From the NCBI GenBank assembly GCA_022496785.1, contig SNAP01000006.1, forward strand, positions 1 to 64,000: a stretch of 64,000 nt of DNA, given 5' to 3'. The DNA is from Marinilabiliaceae bacterium JC040. Its GTDB lineage: Bacteria > Bacteroidota > Bacteroidia > Bacteroidales > Marinifilaceae. The position numbers and the translations under genes are program-made. Below are positions 41,322 to 51,172 of this stretch, piece after piece (the stretch's first letter is position 1; each line of letters opens with the position of its first letter). The notes below the pieces were generated by a model. It ran no database searches, was not told the origin of the DNA, and was given only the letters and a program-made list of their open reading frames with translations.

Positions 41322-44300
41322 ATGAGGAGAATATTAGTCTTTATTCTAGTAATATGTTTTTTTTCTAATTCTTACTCCCAAAGTGTTGGTATAGGAACAA
41401 CGGATTTCACGCCAGATGAAAGTGCAGCTTTAGAAATAAGATCCAATAGTAAGGGTTTATTAATACCTAGAATGTTACTATCTGAAAGGAATGCTATTTC
41501 AAGTCCAGGTAGAGGATTATTAATATATCAAACAGATCAACAATCAGGTTTCTATTATTTTGATGGGAATAAATGGGAAATTTTGGGTACTAACCTAAAT
41601 GACAAAGATATAGATCCTAAAAATGAAATTCAAGTACTGAGTATTAAGGATGACATTATATATCTTTCTAAGGGAGGAGGTTTTGTAAAATTACCTGCAG
41701 GAACTATCGGAGCTCAGACTTTAAGTATAAATGGAACAATACTTTCTATTGCAAATGGAAATAGTGTTGATCTTTCTAGTGTAAAAGACAATTTGGGAAA
41801 CCATAAAGCAGAAAAGAATATAATACTTTTCTCTCATTATATTAGTGGAGATGGTGATGATGAGGGTATAAGTATAAATTCCAATGGAGATGTAGTATTT
41901 TCGAATGTAGTAAGTGTTAAAGGAGAGATAAATTTAAAAGCGGGAAGTATAAATACATCGGAACTCGAAGATGGATCAGTAACAGAACCTAAACTAGGTA
42001 TCAATTCTGTAAGTTCAAACAAGTTGCAATCTAATTCTGTTATACGAGAAAAAATAGCAGATAGTGCAGTTGGAACTAGGCAAATAGAGAATTCATCAAT
42101 CATAAGTACAAAACTAGTTGATGGATCTGTTACAAGTAGTAAGATAGGTAACGGTCAAGTTTTAGGGAATAAGATATCTAGTATGAATGCTAGTACAGAC
42201 AGTTATTTAAAATGGAATGGTAAAGTTTGGGGACCTAGTAGTATAGGTGGAGCATTAAACTATTTAGGGGTATGGAGTGCTCAAGAAAATAAGCCTGTAT
42301 TAGTAGATGGAACTGGATTTAAAGGAGATTTCTATATTGTATCTACATTTGGAGATCAAGATTTAGGTTCAGGAATAATTAAGTTTTACTCTGGAGATTG
42401 GATTTTATATAATGGAACAAAATGGGAAAGAGTGAATAATTCCTCTGAAGTGAATTCAGTATTTGGAAGAAAAGGAGTAATCACAGCCCATAAGGATGAT
42501 TATACATGGGCACAAATAGATAAAACACAATCTTCTTTATCAGATATAAGCGAAGTTATTACATCTTCACCAGATAGGGGTAGACTATTAGTAGGTAATG
42601 GAACACATTGGGAGAGTCTTGATATCTATGGAGATATAAATATAGATAGTCATGGAAAAACAACTATAGGTTCTAAGAAGGTAACTTATTCAAAGATACA
42701 GGATGCACTAGGAGAAAAAGGATCACTTATAATATGGTCCGGAATAAATTGGGAAGAAACAAATATTGATTTATTAATATCTAAGAAATTACAAGATATA
42801 TACTTGAACTCTTCAAATATACTAGGTTTAACAAAGAGTAATGTAAGTGTAGATTTAAGTAAATATTTGGATAATACCGACTCTCAGGATTTATCTTTAG
42901 TAGGAAATGAATTAAAATTAACAAACGATTTAAGTTCGGTTGATTTAAGTAAATATTTAGATGATACAGATAATCAAACTTTAAGTTTAAATGGAAGTAT
43001 ATTAAGTATAAGGGATGGTAATACAGTAGATTTTAAAGATCTAGCAGATTCTTTTATGCAAGATTTATCACTAACAGGTAATACTTTATCTTTAACATCC
43101 GATTCTAGTCCTGTAGATCTTACTAAGTATTTAGATAATACTGATTCACAGGTATTGAATTTAAATTCAAAAGATGAATTAAAGATTTCAAATAGCAATT
43201 CAACAATTTCATTATCTAAATATTTAGATAATACCGATAATCAATATTTAGAAATAACAGATCATAAGCTTAGTATTTCAGGAGGAAATACAATTGATTT
43301 GTCAGTAGCAGATATTCAGGATCTTTCTTTATCAAATGATATTTTGAGCATTACTAACGATTCAAGTCCAGTAGATTTAAGTCAGTATCGTCAAACATTA
43401 AGTGTAAATGCGAATACCATCTCAATAAGTGGAGGTAATAGTATAGATATAGCAATATTAGATACAGATGATCAAAGGTTAAATCTTATAGGAACAAAAC
43501 TGAGTATAGAAAATGGAAACAATGTAGATTTATCTCCAATACAAGATAATTTAGGTAATCACAAAGCTATAAAGAATCTGCAATTAGGTGCACATTGGTT
43601 AAGTTATGATGGAACATCAAAAGGAATATATATACAATCGTCTGGAGATGTAAATGTAAATAAGAAATTAAATGTATACGGAGATATCTTTGCAAATTCA
43701 AATATGCAATTAACAGAGAATCTTTCTATAGGAGGGACAAAAGAAGCGTCATCATTACTAACAATAACGAGTACAAGTAAGGGTATATTAATTTCAAGAA
43801 TGACAAAAGATCAGCGAGATAATATAATTAAGCCAGCACGTGGATTGATGATTTACAACACAAGTACAAACACATTTAATTATTTTAATGGTACTAATTG
43901 GGAAGAAGTTGGTGGAGATGATAATATGGGAAACCATATAGCAAGCTTAAATATTCAATTAAGAAATAAAAGTATTAGTAATGATGGAGATACAGAGGGA
44001 ATAAGTCTAAACGATAATGGGAATGTAATTATGAGTAATGAATTATTCATAAAAGAAGGCTTATATGTAGGAGGAATAGGAGGGATTAATTCATCAGCAA
44101 TATTAGGATTAGAGAGTGTTAATCAAGGGTTCTTACCTCCTAGAATGACAAGTCAGCAAAGAGAGTCAATATCATCGCCAGCAAAAGGATTAATGGTATT
44201 TGATACTACAATAAACACATTATATATCTATAATGGAATACGTTGGGTATCAGCAGAAGCAAAAGAGAATACATGGAATTTAGGAGGAAATTCAGCAGTA

Positions 44301-44795
44301 AATGAATCTACAGATTATATAGGAACAAGTAATGCAGCAGATTTAGTTTTAAAGAGTCAAAATTCAGAAGTGATGAGGCTTAGTAAAGATGGACGAGTGG
44401 GAGTAGGCACAAATGGTAAAGTATTAGAATCATCTGCCAAAGTACAGATAGATAGTAGGAATAAAGGGTTTTTACCACCGAGAATGACAAGCTCAGAAAG
44501 GAATAGTATTCAGAATCCAGCAATAGGATTAATAGTATATGATACTGATAAGAAGAACTTATATTTATATACAGGTGCTTGGACAGAAATAGGAGTACCG
44601 ATAGGTTCAGTTCAAGCATATACAGGAATTCAAATTCCTGATGGATGGAAATCATGTGATGGTTCAAGTTTCAATGCATCAGAATATCCAGAATTGAAGG
44701 TTGTTTTAGGTAGTACAAAATTACCAAATATAGAAAAGGATATAAAAGATGAAACAGGTAGTACAGTATTAAAATATATAATCAGAGTAAGATAG
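41322..44795 (+). CDS. Large repetitive surface fibre with C-terminal tail-collar domain
   Basis: Secreted (signal peptide ending NSYSQ) and 1157 aa. It is built from repeats. Four copies of a block like KGLLIPRMLLSERNAISSP...GLLIYQTD...YYFDGNKWE lie near residues 45-90, 815-860, 935-980 and 1045-1090. About eight copies of a 27-30 residue unit (DNTDSQDLSLVGNELKL...VDLSKYL) lie near 505-750. An ELEDGSVTEPKLGINSV-type spike region lies near 215-285. The C-terminus (about 1095-1150) matches a phage tail-collar domain: GSVQAYTGIQIPDGWKSCDGSSFNASEYPEL, then KLPNI. Such layouts occur in trimeric fibres. It has no T9SS sorting domain, but the next genes supply one and a PorP/SprF partner. Confidence 0.8.
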   Translation: MRRILVFILVICFFSNSYSQSVGIGTTDFTPDESAALEIRSNSKGLLIPRMLLSERNAISSPGRGLLIYQTDQQSGFYYFDGNKWEILGTNLNDKDIDPKNEIQVLSIKDDIIYLSKGGGFVKLPAGTIGAQTLSINGTILSIANGNSVDLSSVKDNLGNHKAEKNIILFSHYISGDGDDEGISINSNGDVVFSNVVSVKGEINLKAGSINTSELEDGSVTEPKLGINSVSSNKLQSNSVIREKIADSAVGTRQIENSSIISTKLVDGSVTSSKIGNGQVLGNKISSMNASTDSYLKWNGKVWGPSSIGGALNYLGVWSAQENKPVLVDGTGFKGDFYIVSTFGDQDLGSGIIKFYSGDWILYNGTKWERVNNSSEVNSVFGRKGVITAHKDDYTWAQIDKTQSSLSDISEVITSSPDRGRLLVGNGTHWESLDIYGDINIDSHGKTTIGSKKVTYSKIQDALGEKGSLIIWSGINWEETNIDLLISKKLQDIYLNSSNILGLTKSNVSVDLSKYLDNTDSQDLSLVGNELKLTNDLSSVDLSKYLDDTDNQTLSLNGSILSIRDGNTVDFKDLADSFMQDLSLTGNTLSLTSDSSPVDLTKYLDNTDSQVLNLNSKDELKISNSNSTISLSKYLDNTDNQYLEITDHKLSISGGNTIDLSVADIQDLSLSNDILSITNDSSPVDLSQYRQTLSVNANTISISGGNSIDIAILDTDDQRLNLIGTKLSIENGNNVDLSPIQDNLGNHKAIKNLQLGAHWLSYDGTSKGIYIQSSGDVNVNKKLNVYGDIFANSNMQLTENLSIGGTKEASSLLTITSTSKGILISRMTKDQRDNIIKPARGLMIYNTSTNTFNYFNGTNWEEVGGDDNMGNHIASLNIQLRNKSISNDGDTEGISLNDNGNVIMSNELFIKEGLYVGGIGGINSSAILGLESVNQGFLPPRMTSQQRESISSPAKGLMVFDTTINTLYIYNGIRWVSAEAKENTWNLGGNSAVNESTDYIGTSNAADLVLKSQNSEVMRLSKDGRVGVGTNGKVLESSAKVQIDSRNKGFLPPRMTSSERNSIQNPAIGLIVYDTDKKNLYLYTGAWTEIGVPIGSVQAYTGIQIPDGWKSCDGSSFNASEYPELKVVLGSTKLPNIEKDIKDETGSTVLKYIIRVR

Positions 44796-44800
44796 TAAAA

Positions 44801-45862
44801 GTGAAAAGACTTATAATAATATTAATAGTAATTTTCTATCCAGTAATGTCTATATCTCAAGGTATATACATTGTAGAAGGGTCTATGTCTGTAAATAACG
44901 ATACTCATATAATATTAAATGATAGTAATCTAGAAGTGGATGGTAACTTTATTTTTAGAGATAATACATCAATATTATTACAATCTATTTCTCAGAACTT
45001 AGTCTTATATGGAGATATACAATTTCAAGATATAATATTAAATTCCAATTGTGTAATAGATTCGGATATATTAGTAAAAGGTAATATAAAATTCATTAAA
45101 GGGATAGTGGATATAGGTAGTAATATTCTTAGTCTAGAAGGTATTTTAATAGATGAAAGAGATGATTCATATATATATTCATCATCTTCAGGAGGGGGAA
45201 TAGAAATTAATAAATCATTTAATAATAATGATGAAGAGAATCCTGGTAATTTAGGTTTAAAGATAAATTTAAAAAATCATGTAGGCAATTTAGCTATCAA
45301 AAGATCAAATATGGAGATCAATTATGATGGAAATAGGAGTGTTTTAAGAACTTATGAATTAGAGCCTTCAGTAGATATGGATAAAATTGAATTTTCATAT
45401 TTTAATCATGAGATTAATAATTTGAACACAAAAAACTTTTCTATTTGGATAGAAGATGGAAAGTCTTGGAAGCCTTGTGAATGCGAATGTAATCATACAA
45501 ATATAGTAGAAACTTTATCAGCAGATCATGTTTCTAAAATAACACTTTTTTCAACAATAGTAAATGTAGGAGTAGAATTTCCTACAGGTTTTTCACCAAA
45601 TGATGATGGAATAAACGACTATTACGTTATACAAGGAATAGAGAAATATCCAAATAATGAATTAGTAGTATTTAATAAATGGGGAGATATAATTTATAGA
45701 AGTTCACCATATAAAAATGATTGGAATGGTTGTAGTACAAAAGGGGTAAGTTTATTTGGGGATGATAAATTAATAGATGGTACGTATTTTTATTATTTCT
45801 TTAAAGACAAAAAGGATAAAAAAAATGTAGTAAAAGGATTTATAGAAGTTCTAACTAAGTAG
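44801..45862 (+). CDS. T9SS type B sorting-domain protein
   Basis: Starts at GTG 5 bases after the fibre gene. Signal peptide ending MSISQ, then a beta-helix-like middle (LILNSNCVIDSDILVKGNIKFIKGIVDIGSNILSLEG). The C-terminal 90 residues are a gliding-motility-associated type B sorting domain: PTGFSPNDDGINDYYVIQGIEKYPNNELVVFNKWGDIIYRSSPYKNDWNG, then DGTYFYYFFKDKKDKKNVVKGFIEVL. Proteins with this domain are exported by the T9SS and need a PorP/SprF protein to be held at the surface, and such a gene follows 6 bases later. Confidence 0.9.
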   Translation: MKRLIIILIVIFYPVMSISQGIYIVEGSMSVNNDTHIILNDSNLEVDGNFIFRDNTSILLQSISQNLVLYGDIQFQDIILNSNCVIDSDILVKGNIKFIKGIVDIGSNILSLEGILIDERDDSYIYSSSSGGGIEINKSFNNNDEENPGNLGLKINLKNHVGNLAIKRSNMEINYDGNRSVLRTYELEPSVDMDKIEFSYFNHEINNLNTKNFSIWIEDGKSWKPCECECNHTNIVETLSADHVSKITLFSTIVNVGVEFPTGFSPNDDGINDYYVIQGIEKYPNNELVVFNKWGDIIYRSSPYKNDWNGCSTKGVSLFGDDKLIDGTYFYYFFKDKKDKKNVVKGFIEVLTK

Positions 45863-45868
45863 AAATAT

Positions 45869-46801
45869 ATGAAGATATTGATAAGATTATTATATGTGTG
45901 TATATTGGTATTTATACCTTCACTATTGAAAGCTCAAGAGTTCTTAGGATTGAGTCAATATATGTGTCACAAGCAATTTTACAATCCAGCAGCAATGTCT
46001 TCTTATAGTGATATAAATGCAGTGATGTTATATCGTAATCAGTGGGTAGGTTTAGAGGGATCTCCAACAATATATTCATTAAGTGGAAGTATACCATTTG
46101 AAAAGACTGCAGTAGGAGTAGGATTGCAGAGATATACAATAGGAGTACATGAAACAAATAATTTTCTACTTTCATATTCATTTAGAATACAATTAGGATA
46201 TTTAGATTATTTAGCTTTTGGTTTATCTGCAGGTTTTAAATTTCATAAGAGAAATTATTCTAAAGTTCTTACACATGAGAAATATGATGATTATTTCTCT
46301 ACAGATGTTAGGTCCACCTTTATACCTAATTTTCAATTTGGTATGTTTTATTTTTCAAGTAAGTATTATTTTGGGTTTTCAATACCTAGTTTAATATTTG
46401 ATAAAATTAAAGTAGAGAATAAAAAGATAAAAACAGATTATTCATTTGAGACCAAGAAGGTAAGATTTTATTTTGAAGGAGGTTATGAATATGATATAAA
46501 CGAAATGTGGAGTATAGATGCTTCTTCATTATTAAAATATGAGAGTAATTCCCCTTTAGAATTAGATATAACAGTAATACCAACCTATTTAGATAAAATT
46601 AGTTTAGGATTATCTTATAGAACGAAGAATGAGTGGATGGTATTATTCAATATGCGAATAAACAAAGAGTTAAGATTTGGTTATGCATATCATATCACAG
46701 AAGTGGTAGGTAAAATATTAAATAGTCATGAACTTCTTCTCTCTTTCACAATGAATAGAAAAGAGAGAAGAAGACCAAAAATAGAAAGGCCTAGATTTTA
46801 A
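45869..46801 (+). CDS. PorP/SprF family type IX secretion outer-membrane protein
   Basis: Signal peptide ending LLKAQ, then the family hallmark FLGLSQYMCHKQFYNPAAMSSYSDINAVMLYRNQWVGLEGSPTIYSLSGSIPFEKTAVGVGLQRYTIGVHETNNFLLSYSF. The rest is a 14-strand-type barrel typical of PorP/SprF. Such proteins help anchor or secrete the CTD-B protein encoded next to them. The last gene of a three-gene cassette with 6-base spacings; 4 bases separate its stop from a convergent gene. Confidence 0.92.
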   Translation: MKILIRLLYVCILVFIPSLLKAQEFLGLSQYMCHKQFYNPAAMSSYSDINAVMLYRNQWVGLEGSPTIYSLSGSIPFEKTAVGVGLQRYTIGVHETNNFLLSYSFRIQLGYLDYLAFGLSAGFKFHKRNYSKVLTHEKYDDYFSTDVRSTFIPNFQFGMFYFSSKYYFGFSIPSLIFDKIKVENKKIKTDYSFETKKVRFYFEGGYEYDINEMWSIDASSLLKYESNSPLELDITVIPTYLDKISLGLSYRTKNEWMVLFNMRINKELRFGYAYHITEVVGKILNSHELLLSFTMNRKERRRPKIERPRF

Positions 46802-46805
46802 ATAC

Positions 46806-47906
46806 TTATTTAATCCAATTACCAAACATATTAAAACAGACAGCAAAATTGATAGAATAACCTTTTAAATCTGAATAGAATTTATTTCTAGCAATATATA
46901 CTCTTGTTCGAATAGATAATTCAGTAATTTCTTTTTGAGAATAGAAATTCGGAATAAGATATACGAAAGTTTTAATTTTAAAGTCTGTATTAAGTCCAAT
47001 TACGAAATTTACATCATCTAGATGGACTAGATCGTCATCATCTTTACTACCTTGAGAGAAATCTATGTATTTAATACCGATAAAAGGACTTATTTTAAAT
47101 TTAGAATTATTAAATACATTATATCCATATGTAAGGTCGATACTTGAAAGTCTTAGGTTATCATCTTTTTTCCAAACATTTTTATTGATATATGTTTTTT
47201 CTACCTTATTACCTCCTAGAGTAAAATCAAGAAATAGGTTCGATTTTTTATATGCTAAATCGAATCCGAATTCTAAATTAAGGCTATTTGAGAAATAATC
47301 ACCAAGAGAATTTGAAAAGTAAGAAGCACCGAATCCTAAGTGCATGCCATAGCCCCAATTTGATTTTGTATATTTAGGTATAGAATTAGATTTATATTCT
47401 TTTAATTCATCATTAACTTTATTTGCCCATTTATCAATAATATTTTTGTTTTCTCCCTCTTTACTAGCAATTTTAAAATCTTTAATATTAGTATTTAGAA
47501 TTTGAGTATGTTTACTCAAATCAGAGTTATAATCGATAACAGTATTGGATTTATATAGTTTATTTTGAAGTTTTCTAGTTTGTAATTCTATAAGATCAAA
47601 AATTACTTGATTATATTTTAAATAGTCATTATTGTTATAATTCTTATTAATCCATGAAGAATTTTTATACATATAACTATCACCTTTAATGTATACATAT
47701 GTAGTATCTTTAGTATATAATTTATGAGTTTTATATCCGAAATTATAGTTTAATTCGCTTATAATATAGGTCTTAGGTTCACCTTTGAAATCTTTGATAC
47801 TAAGTTTCCCATCTTTCCAATACCTTATATCATCATTATTTTCTTGAGCAGAAACCAAATTACTACAAGTAATTAGAATTATTATAATGCTTAAAAGTTT
47901 CTTCAT
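46806..47906 (-). CDS. Secreted protein with C-terminal outer-membrane barrel
   Basis: The ATG at 47906 gives signal peptide MKKLLSIIIILITCSNLVSAQ; an in-frame ATG at 47924 is also possible. The N-terminal segment (IRYWKDGKLSIKDFKG) recalls a DUF922-like opening. The middle is Asn/Lys-rich and may be periplasmic. From about residue 190 there is a barrel pattern (YGMHLGFGASYFSNSL, LEFGFDLAYKKSNLFLDFTLGG, FKISPFIGIKYIDFS, YSINFAVCFNMFGNW). Unknown function. It abuts the T9SS cassette tail to tail. Confidence 0.7.
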   Translation of the reverse strand: MKKLLSIIIILITCSNLVSAQENNDDIRYWKDGKLSIKDFKGEPKTYIISELNYNFGYKTHKLYTKDTTYVYIKGDSYMYKNSSWINKNYNNNDYLKYNQVIFDLIELQTRKLQNKLYKSNTVIDYNSDLSKHTQILNTNIKDFKIASKEGENKNIIDKWANKVNDELKEYKSNSIPKYTKSNWGYGMHLGFGASYFSNSLGDYFSNSLNLEFGFDLAYKKSNLFLDFTLGGNKVEKTYINKNVWKKDDNLRLSSIDLTYGYNVFNNSKFKISPFIGIKYIDFSQGSKDDDDLVHLDDVNFVIGLNTDFKIKTFVYLIPNFYSQKEITELSIRTRVYIARNKFYSDLKGYSINFAVCFNMFGNWIK

Positions 47907-48063
47907 ATTAATAGTCTTTTTCATTTTATAATATATCTTTACAAATTTAATAAAATTATTATTGATAAGATTAGTAGATCTTTATTATAGATACTAATTT
48001 ATATCAAATAAATTAAAGAGTGTAAAAGTAAGACTTTAAAATATAAACAAAAGACAAATAGAA

Positions 48064-49155
48064 ATGAGAAATAAATTATTATTAATATTTTTAATTATAG
48101 CATTAAATTCGTGTTCAAACAATAAAAGATCTAATCAGATAGAATGTGATCTGGCTTCAAAAAGTGATTTTATGAGTGATGTAGAATCAATAGAATTGAT
48201 TCCATTAGAAAATAAAGAAGTTTGCTATTTAGGAAGTGGATCGAGAATAATAAAAACAAAAAAGGACTATTATATTTTAGATAGTGGAAATAGTAAAAAA
48301 GTTTTACGATTTGATGAGGCTGGCAAACTATTAAATACGATAGGGAATATTGGTAAAGGTCCGAATGAGTATACAAAGATGAATAGTTTCCAATTTATTG
48401 AAGATTCATTGTATTGTTTAGTGGATAAAAATAAAATATTTAAATATACCAAAGAAGGTAAATTAGTAGGAAAAAATAAAATTGGATTTTTGGTAGATGA
48501 ATTTATAAAATTTGATGATTACTATTTTTTCTATACAGGCTATGGAAATTTATCTCATAAATCAAGATTGTTAGTAGCCGATAATAATTTGCAAATAAAG
48601 GATAAATTACTAAATCATAATAGTAAGATGTTTCATCTTGAGGACGTTTATATCTTTTCAAAAGATAAAACTAATCTATATATTAAAGAGGCTTTTAGTT
48701 CAAAGATTCTAAGATATGAAAGAGATAGTTTAAGCCCCTATAGAGATTTCAATTTTGGTTCATACAGTGTAAAGGATTCATTTTTCGAATCTAAAGATTT
48801 TATAAAAGCTTTTCAAAAGATGTTAAGTAAAGGTTTCTGTCTAACAAATAAATATTTTAAATCTGGGAAGTATGAATTAGTTAATATATTCAAACAAAAG
48901 GATATGCATACAGATAAGATATTAGGATTTAATAATGGAACTGTTTGGACTTGGTATAATAGTAAATCGAATGATATTCTTAATCTTATATCTGATTCAA
49001 TGCATTATCTTGATAATAAAACAATTGTAGGGGTAATAGACGCTGTTGATTGTTTAGATCTTAAGGGAATATTTGGAAATAAAGTAAATACAGAGATTTA
49101 TAATAAACTAGAGGAGGATAGTAATAGTTTAATAATGAAGATTCATATGAAATAA
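48064..49155 (+). CDS. Lipoprotein with six-bladed beta-propeller (NHL-like)
   Basis: Lipobox IALNSC (Cys17), then a propeller typical of Bacteroidota 6-bladed lipoproteins. The hallmark opening is ELIPLENKEVCYLGSGSRIIKTKKDYYILDSGNSKKVLRFDEAGKLLNTIGNIGKGPNEYTKMNSF. Further blades include SLYCLVDKNKIFKYTKEGKLV and NLYIKEAFSSKILRYE. Such proteins are usually next to SusC/D-like loci or sensors and bind unknown ligands, but no SusC/D is near. Monocistronic, with a terminator 12 bases after the stop. Confidence 0.82.
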   Translation: MRNKLLLIFLIIALNSCSNNKRSNQIECDLASKSDFMSDVESIELIPLENKEVCYLGSGSRIIKTKKDYYILDSGNSKKVLRFDEAGKLLNTIGNIGKGPNEYTKMNSFQFIEDSLYCLVDKNKIFKYTKEGKLVGKNKIGFLVDEFIKFDDYYFFYTGYGNLSHKSRLLVADNNLQIKDKLLNHNSKMFHLEDVYIFSKDKTNLYIKEAFSSKILRYERDSLSPYRDFNFGSYSVKDSFFESKDFIKAFQKMLSKGFCLTNKYFKSGKYELVNIFKQKDMHTDKILGFNNGTVWTWYNSKSNDILNLISDSMHYLDNKTIVGVIDAVDCLDLKGIFGNKVNTEIYNKLEEDSNSLIMKIHMK

Positions 49156-49166
49156 AGATAAATAAT

Positions 49167-49200
49167 ATAAGCATCTCTTTAGTGAGATGCTTATATTTAT
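49167..49200. terminator. Terminator between convergent genes
   Basis: Stem ATAAGCATCTC / GAGATGCTTAT with a 6-base loop, flanked by A/T tracts; ends the propeller gene and possibly the gene at 49223. Confidence 0.82.
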
Positions 49201-49222
49201 ATTTAAAATGATAATAAAAAAA

Positions 49223-49903
49223 TTATAAAGAAGCTACTCTTAGAAATTCACTTACAATAGGATGAGGTTCTTCAAAAGAAGAAGTATCTTGAGGAACAAA
49301 AAGAGTAATTAAATAAAATGGATGATTTTCAAGTTCCATAATTCTAATTTCAGATTCATCTCTACCAACAGGTTTAAAACCACTTTCCTCAAAAGCATTT
49401 ACATAAGAGCTGTTTAATCCAAAGCTACAGTAGTATTTTTCCATTATAGAATCTCTTTGTACCAATTTATAAGTAAGAGAATTCTTATCTGTAATTTGAA
49501 CTTCATGAGTTTGTCCAGCTAAAGAACAAGTTAAAGGAGTAACAACTAAATCACTTGATTCAGGATTATAGCCAGAATGTGAAGCATCTTCTATGTTAAG
49601 CACATTTCTTGCATATTCAACAACAATGTTTTGAAAACCTCCACAAGTACCTAAAGTTGGAATTTTATTAGTTCTAGCAAATTTAATAATATTCATCACA
49701 GTTTCGTTGTGGGGAGAACCTGGAGCAATAAGAATACCATTAAAATTATGCATTAATTCATCTACATTTTCAATGTTCTCCGCAGAAAGCCATTCTGTTT
49801 CAACATTTAATCCTAACTTCTTAGCAGAATGAGCTATTGCTTCATTTGTTGCTACATGAGGACGAAGTTTGTCATTGTATTCCGCAATAATTGCAATTTT
49901 CAT
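49223..49903 (-). CDS. CTP-synthase-C-terminal-like class I glutamine amidotransferase
   Basis: Class I glutamine amidotransferase fold of 226 aa: IAIIAEYNDKLRPHVATNEAI, GILIAPGSPHNE, the nucleophile elbow LGTCGGFQN with Cys87, and a late HPFYLITLFVPQ...EEPHPIVSEFL with His. It resembles the CTP synthase C-terminal-related proteins (a family that includes selenoproteins), here with Cys. No synthetase partner domain is attached, so the acceptor of the ammonia or amide is unknown. Monocistronic. Confidence 0.82.
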   Translation of the reverse strand: MKIAIIAEYNDKLRPHVATNEAIAHSAKKLGLNVETEWLSAENIENVDELMHNFNGILIAPGSPHNETVMNIIKFARTNKIPTLGTCGGFQNIVVEYARNVLNIEDASHSGYNPESSDLVVTPLTCSLAGQTHEVQITDKNSLTYKLVQRDSIMEKYYCSFGLNSSYVNAFEESGFKPVGRDESEIRIMELENHPFYLITLFVPQDTSSFEEPHPIVSEFLRVASL

Positions 49904-50021
49904 ATTATGTAATTTAAATTATAAAACAAGAACAAATTTATTAATAAAGATGAAGAGGAAGTCTTTATTTTTTCTTAAAAGAATAATAAACTTTTGTTGT
50001 AGTATCCTCATATTTAACAGA

Positions 50022-51170
50022 TTATATATGATTCACATCAGAGAATACTACATTAGTAAGATTTCTTAGATTATACCTAGAAGCCATACTCTCACCATAA
50101 GCTCCAGTCGATTTAATAGCGATATAATTGTTTCTTGAAGCTTTATTAATCATTATATCTTTACCAAAAGAATCTGAAGATTCGCAAACAGGACCGACTA
50201 TATCATATTTTTCAAGCTTATCTTTTGATGATAGATTCAAGATTTTGTGTTTAGCATTATATAGAGCTGGTCTTAAAAGATCGTTCATACCTGCATCAAG
50301 TATAGCAAATTTCTTATTGGCACTTTCTTTTATATATAGAACCTTAGAAATTAAAGTTCCACAATTTGCAACTATAGAGCGACCTAATTCGAAGTGAATA
50401 GATTGACCTTTTACTTTATTTAGATACTGATTAAAGATGCTAAAGTATGATTTAAAATCAGGTATATTATTTTCAGGATTATCATAATCTACACCTAATC
50501 CTCCACCTACATTAATTGATTTTAATAAAATACCCTTATCATTTATAATTTTATGAATTTCATTAATTCTAATGCATAAATCCTTAAAAATATTCATATC
50601 TGAAATTTGAGATCCGATATGGAAATGTAGTCCAATAAGATTGAGGTTTTTTAATTTCTTGATAGTTTCTAGAACAGCATCTATTTCATTAAAATTAATA
50701 CCGAATTTTGAATCTTCAATTCCCGTAGTAATATATTTATGGGTCTTAGCATCAATATTTGGATTAATACGAATAGCTATATCAACTTTCTTATTCTTTT
50801 TAAGGGCAATTTCATTAATAATTTCAATTTCTGGTATCGATTCACAATTAAAGCATTGAATATTATTATTAATGGCAAGTTCAATTTCCCAATCTGCTTT
50901 TCCAACTCCTGCATATACAATAGAATTTGGATTAAATCCGCATTGAATGGATTGTTCTATTTCGTTAGCACTAACGCAATCAGCACCAAAACCGAATGAG
51001 CTAATATGCTTTAGGATTTTAGTATTCGAATTTGCTTTAATTGCATAGTGAATATTGAAATTATACTTATTAGCTTCAGATTGGATATATTCTAAAGTCC
51101 TATTAAGTAAGTCGATATCATAATAATAGAAAGGAGTCTTATTGTTTATTAATATATCTGAATTTATCAT
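50022..51170 (-). CDS. lysA: Diaminopimelate decarboxylase
   Basis: PLP enzyme that makes lysine from meso-diaminopimelate, fold III (alanine-racemase type). PLP lysine in NIHYAIKANSN, then GFGADCVSANEI, the HFHIGSQIS motif, the glycine-rich INVGGGLGVDY, ELGRSIV and the active-site segment VGPVCESSDSFGKD. Starts 2 bases after lysC, so the two form an operon for the first and last steps of the lysine branch. The dapA, dapB and dapF genes are not in the window. Confidence 0.95.
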   Translation of the reverse strand: MINSDILINNKTPFYYYDIDLLNRTLEYIQSEANKYNFNIHYAIKANSNTKILKHISSFGFGADCVSANEIEQSIQCGFNPNSIVYAGVGKADWEIELAINNNIQCFNCESIPEIEIINEIALKKNKKVDIAIRINPNIDAKTHKYITTGIEDSKFGINFNEIDAVLETIKKLKNLNLIGLHFHIGSQISDMNIFKDLCIRINEIHKIINDKGILLKSINVGGGLGVDYDNPENNIPDFKSYFSIFNQYLNKVKGQSIHFELGRSIVANCGTLISKVLYIKESANKKFAILDAGMNDLLRPALYNAKHKILNLSSKDKLEKYDIVGPVCESSDSFGKDIMINKASRNNYIAIKSTGAYGESMASRYNLRNLTNVVFSDVNHI

Positions 51171-51172
51171 CT

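Noticed and set aside
42850-43560. Repeat array looked at as a possible CRISPR
   Set aside because: The repeats are in frame inside a long secreted protein, are imperfect, and lack constant-length spacers.
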